From: Streptomyces mutabilis
GTDB taxonomy: Bacteria; Actinomycetota; Actinomycetes; Streptomycetales; Streptomycetaceae
Assembly: GCF_014649815.1 (NCBI RefSeq)
Contig: NZ_BMTT01000014.1
Location: forward strand, 1 to 64,000
Direction: 5' to 3'
Length of the DNA stretch: 64,000 nucleotides
Made by a program: the position numbers and the translations under genes. The notes under the pieces are model-generated. The model ran no database searches, was not told where the DNA came from, and saw only the letters and a list, made by a program, of their open reading frames with translations. Positions 44,476 to 52,247 of this stretch are shown piece by piece (the first letter of the stretch is position 1; each line of letters starts with the position of its first letter).

Positions 44476-45000
44476 CGCTGCCCCTTCGTGTCCGTACGCA
44501 GAGGACCACCATAATGGCCGCGGCCTGCGGTGACGTGACAGGACGTCCGCAAGGGGTGTCGTTTCCCCGGAAGCGGGGTAGGGATTGGCGATTCGGGACC
44601 GTTTGCGCGGCGGATGGGGGCCCGGCGCCCTTCGGGCCGACCCGGGACCCGCCGGCTGCGGGTCGACCTAGGCCGTTGTCTACTGAACGCCCGGGCCCCA
44701 CCCGGGTCACACCTCCCGACCGACGGGAACGTTCCGTCGTCGCGGCGCGAGCGCTGAGCCTGGCTCCCAGTGACGGTGCCCCTGTGCGGCACACCGTCCC
44801 TGACCCAGCGGCGCCGCGACGCGCGCGCGGAGGATTCCCCGGTCGGGCGTCCGGTGGTGGACTCGGCCGAACCTACCGGCCCCCCGCCGTCGCCTGTCAA
44901 CAGTCGTTCGACCTGCGGCTTCCCTGCCAATGCCCAGGTCAGCGCGGAGGATGCGCAGGTCGCGGGCGGGAGAAGATCATCGCCCCGTCGGCCGCGTGGA
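44476..45000. other. 525-base intergenic region with a palindrome
   Basis: This region lies upstream of dpm1 and downstream of the amidohydrolase gene, both minus strand. It holds CCCGGG-rich inversions and an almost perfect palindrome CGACGGGAACGTTCCGTCG (44721-44739, core GGAACGTTCC). No gene-like frame is seen. The palindrome could be a regulator site for dpm1. Confidence 0.4.
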
Positions 45001-46605
45001 TCACTCGCCCGGCCGTACGAACACCGTCCGGCCGCCCACCACGGTACGCAGACAGACGGGCAGGTCACCGCCCGGGGACAGGTCGGGCAGACCCGGGGTG
45101 CCGGAGCGGGGATCGGTCGACCAGCGGGCCACCCGGTCGTCGGGGGCCTGGACGACGAGCTCGCCAGTGCGCCACACGGCGTAGTCGGCGGGTGCGCCCG
45201 GTACCAGGAGACCCGCGTCGTCGCGACCGACCGCCCGCCAGCCGCCGCGCGTGTGCGCGGCGAAGGCCGCGCGGACGGAGATCCGGTGCTCGGGCGTGCG
45301 GTGGAAGGCGGCGGCCCGGACGGTGCCCCACGGGTCGAGGGGCGTGACCGGGCTGTCGGAGCCGAAGGCGAGCGGGACCCCGGCGCGCACCAGGGCCGCG
45401 AAGGGATTGAGGGTGCGGGCCCGTTCGGCGCCCAGGCGCTGTGCGTACATGCCGTCCTCGCCACCCCACAGGGCGTCGAAGGCGGGCTGGACGGAAGCGG
45501 TCAGGCCCAGCTCGGCGAAGGCCGCGACGGTCTCGGGAGTCATCATCTCCGCGTGCTCGACGCGGTGGCGGGCGGCGCGGACCCGGGCGAGGCCGACCTT
45601 GTCGGCGGCGGCGCGCACGCCCTGGACCACGGCGGTGACGGCGGCGTCACCGATGGCGTGGAAGCCCGCCTGGAGACCGGCCTCCGTGCAGGCGACGACG
45701 TGCGCCGCGACGGCGGCGGCGTCCAGATAGGCGGTGCCGGTGTGGTCGGCGTCGGCGTACGGCTGGTGGAGGCAGGCGGTGTGCGAGCCGAGGGCGCCGT
45801 CGAGGAAGAGGTCGCCGGCGGCGCCGACCGCGCCCAGCTCCCGCGCCTTGTCGACGTCCTGTTCGGCCCAGTAGCCGATCACGCGCGGGCCGGTCCCCTC
45901 GGCCGCCAGTCGCAGCAGTCCCGTGAGGTCGTCCTCGGAGGAGATCTCCGGGCCCGCGCACTCGTGAACGGTGCCGATGCCGAGGGAGGCGGCGTGCGCG
46001 AGGGCGGCGCGCTGGGCCTCGGTGCGCTGCGCGTAGGCGACCGCACCGAGGGCCGCGGCGCGCACGGCGTGGTGGGCGTCGGCGGTGAGGGGGCCGTCCA
46101 CGCGAATGACGTCACCGGGGACCAGGTCGAGCAGGGCGGTGGTGACAACGGCCGAGTGGACGTCGATACGGCTGAGGTAGAGGGGACGGCCACCGGTGGC
46201 CGCGTCCAGCTCGGCGCGGGTCGGGGGCTGCCTGTCGGGCCACCGGGAGGCGTCCCAGCCGTGGCCGAGGAGCACCCGGTCGTCGGGGCGCGTCGCCGCG
46301 AAGTCTTGTACGAGGGCGAGGGCGGCCTCCCGGGTGGGGGCGCCGGACAGGTCCAGGCCGGTAAGGGCGAGGCCGGTCGACGTGGTGTGCACGTGTGCGT
46401 CGGTGAACGCCGGAGTGACCAGGGCACCGTCCAGGTCGATCACCTCGTCCACGCCGTCCGCGAAGGCGTCGGCGGCGCCCTCGGAGCCGACCCAGGCGAC
46501 CTGGCCGCGTTCGACGACCATCGCCGTCGCGAAGGGGTCGGCGGGACTGTGGACCTCGCCGCGGCGCAGCAGAACGGTCGTGGACGGGGTGGTGGTCTCA
46601 CTCAT
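45001..46605 (-). CDS. amidohydrolase-family protein (YtcJ-like metal-dependent hydrolase)
   Basis: This 534-residue amidohydrolase-fold enzyme shows the metal ligand motifs TDAHVHTTSTG (HxH, about residues 63-73), FHAIGDAAV, HRVEHAEMM and FGSDSPVTPLDPW. This order is typical of the YtcJ/NfdA-like N-substituted formamide deformylase group. No signal peptide is present. Substrate is unknown. ATG 46605 is chosen over a start five codons upstream. The Lrp-type regulator gene lies 150 bases upstream on the same strand. Confidence 0.9.
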   Translation of the reverse strand: MSETTTPSTTVLLRRGEVHSPADPFATAMVVERGQVAWVGSEGAADAFADGVDEVIDLDGALVTPAFTDAHVHTTSTGLALTGLDLSGAPTREAALALVQDFAATRPDDRVLLGHGWDASRWPDRQPPTRAELDAATGGRPLYLSRIDVHSAVVTTALLDLVPGDVIRVDGPLTADAHHAVRAAALGAVAYAQRTEAQRAALAHAASLGIGTVHECAGPEISSEDDLTGLLRLAAEGTGPRVIGYWAEQDVDKARELGAVGAAGDLFLDGALGSHTACLHQPYADADHTGTAYLDAAAVAAHVVACTEAGLQAGFHAIGDAAVTAVVQGVRAAADKVGLARVRAARHRVEHAEMMTPETVAAFAELGLTASVQPAFDALWGGEDGMYAQRLGAERARTLNPFAALVRAGVPLAFGSDSPVTPLDPWGTVRAAAFHRTPEHRISVRAAFAAHTRGGWRAVGRDDAGLLVPGAPADYAVWRTGELVVQAPDDRVARWSTDPRSGTPGLPDLSPGGDLPVCLRTVVGGRTVFVRPGE

Positions 46606-46755
46606 GGACACCAGTCTCACCCCTCGCGGGGCGCGCCCGGCACGCAGGTCACCCCGGTACGGGGCACGGGCACGGGCACCCCGGCCCGGTCGGCGCCGAC
46701 GCGGACGGGACCGGTACGCGCCCGTCGAATTCGGGGCCCGTGGGACCGAGAGCCG

Positions 46756-47196
46756 TCAGATCCGAGGCGGCCGGGCCTCGTACGGCGTGGACAGCACCAC
46801 GGTGGTCCGGGTCGAGACACCGGCCAGGGAGCGCACTCGGGCGAGGAGGTTCTCCAGCTCGTGCGGGGTCGACACACGTACCTTGAGGATGTAGTTCTCG
46901 TCGCCCGCCACGCTGTGGCAGGCCTCGATCTCCGGGACGCCCGCCAGGCGGTCCGCGATGTCGTCGGGAGCGCTGGGGTCGAACGGTTTCACGGAGATGA
47001 AGGCGGTCATGGGCAGCCCGACCGCCTCCGGGTCGACCACCGCGGCGTAACCGCGGATGACACCGCGCTGCTCCAGCCGCCGCACCCGCTGGTGCACGGC
47101 CGACGTGGACAGGCCCGTGGCCTTGCCCAGGTCCGTGTAGCTCATCCGCCCGTCCTTGACGAGCAGCTGCACGATCTGTCGATCCAGCTCCTCCAT
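46756..47196 (-). CDS. Lrp/AsnC-family transcriptional regulator
   Basis: This 146-residue regulator has an N-terminal HTH (DRQIVQLLVKDGRMSYTDLG, STSAVHQRVRRLEQRGVI) and a C-terminal RAM ligand-binding domain (PMTAFISVKPFD, VPEIEACHSVAGDENYILKV). It probably senses an amino acid and forms octamers. ATG 47196 starts the usual family N terminus (MEELDRQIV), with only a weak ribosome binding site. It may regulate the amidohydrolase gene downstream. Confidence 0.95.
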   Translation of the reverse strand: MEELDRQIVQLLVKDGRMSYTDLGKATGLSTSAVHQRVRRLEQRGVIRGYAAVVDPEAVGLPMTAFISVKPFDPSAPDDIADRLAGVPEIEACHSVAGDENYILKVRVSTPHELENLLARVRSLAGVSTRTTVVLSTPYEARPPRI

Positions 47197-47459
47197 GGCG
47201 CAAGAACCTACAGTGCGGTTGATCTCCTCGGATACCCGAGCACTCCGGGTCATGCCCGGTTCGTGATGTGACGGGGAGTCGGGCGGCAACGGGGCGGCGA
47301 CACACCGTCCGGGGCACCTGGGAGCACCGTGTGACGAATACCACACCATCCGGACGGTCTCCGTGATGTTCTCGTGATTACCCCGAAGGGGGGACGGGAA
47401 GTGCTTGCTGTGGTCGAGGCCGCAGTGCCGTCACGGCCCAGCCCGAGGGGGAGAATCCC

Positions 47460-47897
47460 ATGCAGAGTGTTAAGCGCCCTGGTCGCACCGCGCCCAAGCG
47501 GCAGCAGCCGGTCGTCGAGCCCGTATCGGAGGGCGTCGAACCCGACGCCTTCGACGACGAGGAACTCGACACCTACGACACCTTCGAGATGTACCGGGTG
47601 ATCTGCCCGGACTGCGCGCAGCCGATCGCGCTGCTGGCGGACGAGGAGGAACTGCCGGAGCACGCGCTGTGTGCCTCGCCGTGGAACCCGTTCGGGCTCA
47701 CGGTCTGCGCGGGCACCGGCCGCAGGGCCGCCGAGGCCCGCCCGGCGGACGAGTCCTTCCGGCCCCACGAGCAGGACACCGCCCTGCTGTTGACGCTCCC
47801 CCAGGGCCTCGACTGGCGGACGCAGCCCTTCTCCCACGTCGGCGGCCCGGGCTCGCGCCCGATGCGGGTGCCGGCGATGCGGCGCGAGGCGGCCTAG
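47460..47897 (+). CDS. hypothetical protein with single zinc-knuckle-like motif
   Basis: This 145-residue protein has a basic start (MQSVKRPGRTAPKRQQP) and an acidic middle (DAFDDEELDTYDTFEMY). A CxxC motif (VICPDCAQPI) is followed by two more cysteines (HALCASPWNPFGLTVC), possibly a small metal site. I know no function. ATG 47460 has a strong GGGGGAG. A 17-base tandem repeat begins just after the stop codon. Confidence 0.8.
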   Translation: MQSVKRPGRTAPKRQQPVVEPVSEGVEPDAFDDEELDTYDTFEMYRVICPDCAQPIALLADEEELPEHALCASPWNPFGLTVCAGTGRRAAEARPADESFRPHEQDTALLLTLPQGLDWRTQPFSHVGGPGSRPMRVPAMRREAA

Positions 47898-47901
47898 GAC
47901 A

Positions 47902-47985
47902 CGGTTCCGGCCGGAACAGGGTTCGGTCCGGAACATCGTTCGGCCCAGGACACGGTTCGGCCCGGGACACGGACGATCCAGGACA
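47902..47985. repeat. five tandem 17-base repeats
   Basis: There are four exact-period units of 17 bases (47902-47918, 47919-47935, 47936-47952, 47953-47969) and one of 16 (47970-47985). They share the form CGGTTCGGCCCGGGACA with a few substitutions each. The array lies four bases downstream of a stop codon in a 236-base gap. Confidence 0.85.
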
Positions 47986-48133
47986 GGGGTTCCGGCGCGC
48001 CGCCGCAGCAGCCGGGCGGGCGGCCGTACGTCGGAGAGGGCGCAGCAAGGGCGGATCGGTACCGGACGCCCGCGAACTCACTCTCGATTTCGCGGGACGG
48101 TGACCTGTACCCACATTGCCGCGTTGACCTGAT

Positions 48134-48415
48134 ATGACCCCCACGTACTCGGCGACCGGGCCTCGGCGCCGCGGGTTCGTCCCGGTGCCCGCCGGTCCGG
48201 TTCCGCCGGCTCCGCAGCTCCCGGACCCGCCGATCTACCGTGAGCTGATGCGCACCTGGGCCGACCGCGGCCGGACCCTGCCGGGCCGCGATGACCCCGA
48301 GTGGGTGAGGCTCGCGGCACCCCCGCGCGATCTCGGGGGGTTCTTCACCACCGGTGGCTTCCGTGTCACCGGGGACCTCAGCGTCCCTCGGGACCCGCGA
48401 GATGACGGGCGATGA
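48134..48415 (+). CDS. small hypothetical protein
   Basis: This 93-residue Pro/Arg-rich protein has the block PPIYRELMRTWADRGRTLPG. Its composition fits Streptomyces genes, and similar short proteins occur in the genus as far as I recall. Its last 38 bases overlap the end of the acyl-CoA dehydrogenase gene on the other strand. There is no strong ribosome binding site. GACCTGATATGACC at the start could indicate a leaderless message. Confidence 0.55.
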   Translation: MTPTYSATGPRRRGFVPVPAGPVPPAPQLPDPPIYRELMRTWADRGRTLPGRDDPEWVRLAAPPRDLGGFFTTGGFRVTGDLSVPRDPRDDGR

Positions 48416-49550
48416 CCATCCGCTGGATCTGGTTGGTGCCCTCGACGATCTGCAACACCTTCGCCTCGCGCATATAGCGCTCGGCCGGGAAGTCCGCGGT
48501 GTATCCGTAACCGCCGAGGATCTGCACGGCGTCCGTGGTGACCCGCATCGCCGTGTCGGTGCAGTGCAGTTTGGCCATGGCCGCCTGCTTGGCGAACGGC
48601 AACCCGGCGTCGCGCAGCCGTGCCGCTGTCAGGTACAGGGCGCGGCCGGCCTCGATCTGGGTCGCCATGTCGGCGAGCATGAAGCGCAGCCCCTGGAAGT
48701 CGGCGATCGGCCTGCCGAACTGCCGCCGCTGCGCCACGTACGACAGGGCCTCGTCGAGCGCCGCCTGGGCCACGCCGACGGCGCAGGCCGCGATGCCGAG
48801 TCGCCCGGAGTCGAGCGCGGACAGGGCGATCGCGAAGCCCTGGCCCTCGTCGCCGATGCGCCGGGCGTCGGAAACCCGCACGCCGTCGAGGTGGACCTGC
48901 GCGGTGGGCGAGCCCTTGAGCCCCATCTTCCTCTCCGGCACGGCTGCGCTCAGCCCCTCGGCGTCACCGGGGACCAGGAAGGCGGTGATGCCGCGCGGAC
49001 CGTCCTCCCCCGTACGCGCCATGACCGTGTAGAAGTCGGCGATGCCACCGTGCGTGATCCACGCCTTGGTGCCGTCGATCACCCAGTCGTCGCCCTCCCG
49101 CACCGCCTTGGTACGCAGGGAAGCCGCGTCCGAGCCGGAGGCGGGCTCGGAGAGACAGTAGGCGCCGAGCAGGCCGCCGCCGAGCATCGCGGGCAGGTGC
49201 TCGGCCTGCTGCTCCTTGGTGCCGTAGGCGGCGAGCGCGTAGGAGGCGAGGGAGTGGACGCTGACGCCGAGGCCGACCGTGAGGCGGGCCGCGGCGAGCT
49301 CTTCGAGGACCTGGAGGTACACCTCGTACGGCTGGTCACCGCCGCCGTGCTCGGCGTCGTAGACCAGGCCGAGCAGGCCGGATTCGGAGAGCAGGGCGAA
49401 GACCTCGCGCGGGAAGCGTCCCGCGTCCTCCTCCTCGGCCGCGGCCGGGACGATCTCACGCTGCGCGATCTCGCGGACGAGTGAGATCAGGTCCCGTGCC
49501 TCGTCCGTGGGCAGTTGCCGGTCCACCGGCTGCGGGGCGCGGTCGGGCAT
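48378..49550 (-). CDS. acyl-CoA dehydrogenase
   Basis: This 390-residue flavoenzyme introduces the alpha,beta double bond into an acyl-CoA and passes electrons to ETF. Family motifs are present: AYCLSEPASGSDAASLRTKA near residues 131-150, WITHGGIADFYTVMA, and the C-terminal ILGGYGYTADFPAERYMREA with the substrate-end EGTNQIQRMVIARHL. In short- and branched-chain enzymes the catalytic Glu occurs in the YxxDxxxER/EGT region; EGT is seen. Chain-length preference is not predictable. ATG 49550 follows GGAGGAG. Confidence 0.93.
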   Translation of the reverse strand: MPDRAPQPVDRQLPTDEARDLISLVREIAQREIVPAAAEEEDAGRFPREVFALLSESGLLGLVYDAEHGGGDQPYEVYLQVLEELAAARLTVGLGVSVHSLASYALAAYGTKEQQAEHLPAMLGGGLLGAYCLSEPASGSDAASLRTKAVREGDDWVIDGTKAWITHGGIADFYTVMARTGEDGPRGITAFLVPGDAEGLSAAVPERKMGLKGSPTAQVHLDGVRVSDARRIGDEGQGFAIALSALDSGRLGIAACAVGVAQAALDEALSYVAQRRQFGRPIADFQGLRFMLADMATQIEAGRALYLTAARLRDAGLPFAKQAAMAKLHCTDTAMRVTTDAVQILGGYGYTADFPAERYMREAKVLQIVEGTNQIQRMVIARHLAGPEGR

Positions 49551-49861
49551 GGCGACGCTCTCCTCCCTGTCGGGCACATCGGCGGACGTGCGCCTTGGGT
49601 GGAGGCGCTCCCGCCGGCTCTGTTCGGCCTGGCCGATGCTCGCACTCCCGGGTCGCGGGAGCGGTTGACCAGCGGCTGTGCGCTGTGAGTATGCCCGATC
49701 GGAGGCATGGCGTCACCAGTTAACGACCGCTTACTTCAAGAAGGTGCCCGGCGACTCCCGAAGAGCCGTGTCCCGCCACCCGGACACGAAGTTGTTCCGA
49801 ACCATTGACCCGACTGGTCTAGTCCTTCTACGGTGACGGCCCGAACGCCCTTACCGCGTTC
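49551..49861. other. divergent region between acyl-CoA dehydrogenase and chitinase genes
   Basis: The right end holds the chitinase promoter and dre box (49805-49834). The left part should contain the promoter of the dehydrogenase gene, but no consensus is clear. No open frame here looks coding. Confidence 0.5.
49805..49834 (+). promoter_or_regulatory. chitinase promoter with a DasR box in its spacer
   Basis: TTGACC (49805-49810), an 18-base spacer and TACGGT (49829-49834) form a good SigHrdB-type promoter. The spacer contains ACTGGTCTAGTCCTTC (49813-49828), a DasR-responsive element of the kind found at most Streptomyces chitinase genes. DasR bound here would cover the promoter, so the gene should be repressed until glucosamine-6-phosphate accumulates. 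Confidence 0.85.
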
Positions 49862-51113
49862 ATGTCAATCGGAGCGCGTTCCCTCCGGACGCTCCTCTCC
49901 GCGCTGTGTGCCGCCGCCCTCGGCGCGGGACTGCCGGCCGGCGCCGGCCGGACCGCGGCCGGCGCCGGCGGCGCCCGGCACGCAGACCGCGCGGACCTCA
50001 CAGGTCGCGGTCGGCTCGAAGGTCGTCGGCTACTTCACCGAATGGGGCACCTACGACCGCAAGTACCACGTCAAGAACATCGAGACGTCCGGCTCCGGTG
50101 CCGAGTTGACCCACATCAACTACGCGTTCGGCAACGTCACCGGCGGCAAGTGCGCCATGGGTGACGCCTACGCGGCCACCGACCGGGCGTACACCGCCGC
50201 CGAGTCCGTCGACGGGGCCGCCGACACCTGGGACCAGCCGCTGCGCGGCAACTTCAACCAGCTGCTCAAGCTGAAGAAGCAGCACCCCGACCTCGAAATC
50301 CTCTGGTCCTTCGGCGGCTGGTCCTGGTCCGGCGGCTTCGCCGAGGCCGCGAGGAACCCGGCCGCCTTCGCCCGGTCCTGCCACGACCTGGTCGAGAACT
50401 CCAGGTGGGCCGACGTCTTCGACGGTATCGACATCAACTGGGAGTACCCGAATGCCTGCGGGCTGACCTGCGACACCAGCGGCCGGGAGGCCTTCCCGGA
50501 ACTGATGAAGGCCCTGCGTGCCGAATTCGGCTCGGACTACCTGGTCACCGCGGCGATCACGGCCGACGCGACGTCGGGTGGCAAGATCGACGCGGCCGAC
50601 TACGCGGGCGCGGCCCAGTACGTCGACTGGTACAACCCGATGACGTACGACTTCTTCGGCGCCTGGGACGCCGTCGGCCCGACCGCCCCGCACTCGCCAC
50701 TGACCTCGTACTCCGGCATCCCCAAGGCGGGCTACCACACCTCCACGACGATCGCGAAGCTCAAGGGACTCGGCATTCCGCCCTCGAAGCTGCTGCTCGG
50801 CCTCGACTTCTACGGCCGCGGCTGGACCGGCGTCACGCAGGCGGAGCCCGGCGGCACCGCGACCGGCCCGGCCAAGGGCACGTACGAGAACGGCATCGAG
50901 GACTACAAGGTGCTGAGGACCAGCTGCCCGGCGACCGGCACGGTGGCCGGCACCGCCTACGCCAAGTGCGGCGGCGACTGGTGGAGCTACGACACCCCGC
51001 AGACCATCGCGACCAAGACGGCGTACAAGAACGAGCAGGGGCTGGGCGGCACGTTCTTCTGGGAGCTGAGTGGCGACACCGCGAACGGTGAGTTGATCAA
51101 GGCGATCGACTGA
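49862..51113 (+). pseudogene. GH18 chitinase with frameshift between signal peptide and catalytic domain
   Basis: A typical export signal starts at ATG 49862 (MSIGARSLRTLLSALCAAAL ...). The catalytic domain (SKVVGYFTEWGTYDRKYHV, HINYAFGNV, WSFGGWSWSGGF, YDFFGAWD, FFWELSGD) is in a frame shifted by one base, and no good start exists in that frame. The change must lie in the GC-rich run at about 49937-49985. The rest, about 375 residues, is complete for a single-domain GH18 chitinase without a binding module. The catalytic DxxDxDxE motif reads DGIDINWE, with AAC (50436-50438) giving Asn for the third Asp. Either a real decayed gene or a sequencing error explains the frame break. In S. coelicolor the corresponding gene is chiD, as I recall. 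Confidence 0.85.
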
Positions 51114-51130
51114 CCCTGTGCCACGGGGGG

Positions 51131-51168
51131 CGGAAGGGCGGAGGACGGCTCGGGTCTCCGCCCTTCCG
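51131..51168. terminator. hairpin terminator after chitinase gene
   Basis: A 13-base-pair stem (CGGAAGGGCGGAG with CTCCGCCCTTCCG) and a 12-base loop lie between the converging chitinase and TetR genes. It can serve both strands. Confidence 0.85.
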
Positions 51169-51189
51169 TCGGTCCCGGCGGGCCTTTCG

Positions 51190-51846
51190 TCAGTCCCGGC
51201 GGGCGGCGGCCGGGGCCGGGTAGGCGGGGTCCAGTTCCTCGATGGCGCGCAGGGTGCCGCCGAGCGACTTCACCAGGAGGTCGCGCATGGTGTCGCGGGG
51301 CAGTTCGGGGCGGCCGATCCAGTCCAGGGTGGCGCCTTCGACGCTGCACACCCAGGCGAGCAGGCCCATGCGGGCCAGCGCACCGATGTCCGAGCGCCCG
51401 TACGCGCCCTCGGCTATGGTGACGACGATCGACTCACGCACCCCGTCCCGGACGGCGTGCACCTCGGCGTCGAAGCCGACGCCACCGCTGACGATCGTGC
51501 GGTAGGCGGCCTGGTGGTGTTCGGCGTAGCGCAGGTAGCCGTCGATGGTGCGGTGGACGCGGTCCACCTGCGGCAGTTCGGTACCGCCCGCGGCTGTGAT
51601 GACCAGGTCTGCGACGGAGTCCTGGATGATCGCCAGGTAGTAGCCGCGCTTGGACTGGAAGTAGTAGTAGATCAGCCCCTTGGCGACATGCGCCTGACGG
51701 GCGATGTCGTCCATCGACAAGGCGTCGTACGACGTGTCGGCGAACAACTTCCGCCCGATGGCGATGAGTTCGGCGCGGCGTGCCAGCGAGCGCTCGGTGC
51801 CGCGCGCCCGGGGACGGACGTCGGCGCACTGTTGACTGATATTCAA
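51190..51846 (-). CDS. TetR-family transcriptional regulator
   Basis: This 218-residue repressor-type regulator has a normal TetR HTH (AIGRKLFADTSYDALSMDDI, then HVAKGLIYYYFQSKRGYYLA, residues about 29-70) and a helical ligand domain. I place the start at TTG 51846, with AGGGA six bases upstream; longer frames begin up to 69 bases further left of the coding start, without a good ribosome binding site. It is transcribed toward the chitinase terminator; its neighbour upstream is a 46-residue membrane protein. Target genes are not evident. Confidence 0.9.
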   Translation of the reverse strand: MNISQQCADVRPRARGTERSLARRAELIAIGRKLFADTSYDALSMDDIARQAHVAKGLIYYYFQSKRGYYLAIIQDSVADLVITAAGGTELPQVDRVHRTIDGYLRYAEHHQAAYRTIVSGGVGFDAEVHAVRDGVRESIVVTIAEGAYGRSDIGALARMGLLAWVCSVEGATLDWIGRPELPRDTMRDLLVKSLGGTLRAIEELDPAYPAPAAARRD

Positions 51847-51927
51847 ATTCGTCCCTGGTCTCCTACGGGGGCAGGACACCCGTAGTATGGCAGGTCGGAT
51901 GGTGGGACAGGTCACATGAGGGTTACG

Positions 51928-52068
51928 TCACAGCAGGCCCAGCTGGACCACGAACATCGCGAGCACCACGACGAGGGTCCAGCCCATGACGTGCTCGAGG
52001 ATCTTCGGACCGTCGTCCTTGGGGCCGCCGGTACGGACGCGGGCGGCGGTGGCGCTGTGTGCGGTCAT
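51928..52068 (-). CDS. 46-residue single-pass membrane protein
   Basis: A short gene with an excellent GAGGAG eight bases before ATG 52068. The protein has a polar N-terminal part (MTAHSATAARVRTGGPKDDG) and one membrane helix (HVMGWTLVVVLAMFVVQLGL) and ends right after it. Such tail-anchored peptides are common in Streptomyces but have no known function. It lies between the TetR gene and the C39-type peptidase gene, all on the minus strand. Confidence 0.65.
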   Translation of the reverse strand: MTAHSATAARVRTGGPKDDGPKILEHVMGWTLVVVLAMFVVQLGLL

Positions 52069-52205
52069 GGCTCCTCGCTGACCTCGGACGTGCGGTGGAC
52101 TCCCCCGGCGCCCCCTGTCGGGACTCCGTCGGCCCGCTCCCCCGGGAACTCTGTCCACCTTGCCACCGTGAGCGGCTTTTGCGGCGGAGACGTTGGTCAC
52201 AGCGA

Positions 52206-52231
52206 GGCCCCCGGCAGCCGTGCCGGGGGCC
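52206..52231. terminator. hairpin terminator of the C39-type peptidase gene
   Basis: An 11-base-pair stem (GGCCCCCGGCA with TGCCGGGGGCC) around a GCCG loop lies 17 bases beyond the stop codon of the minus-strand gene at 52248. Confidence 0.85.
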
Positions 52232-52247
52232 GTCGTCAGGGCGGCGA

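Noticed and set aside
52069-52205. Riboswitch in the leader of the 46-residue protein
   Set aside because: I looked for c-di-AMP and other known riboswitch cores and found no convincing match.
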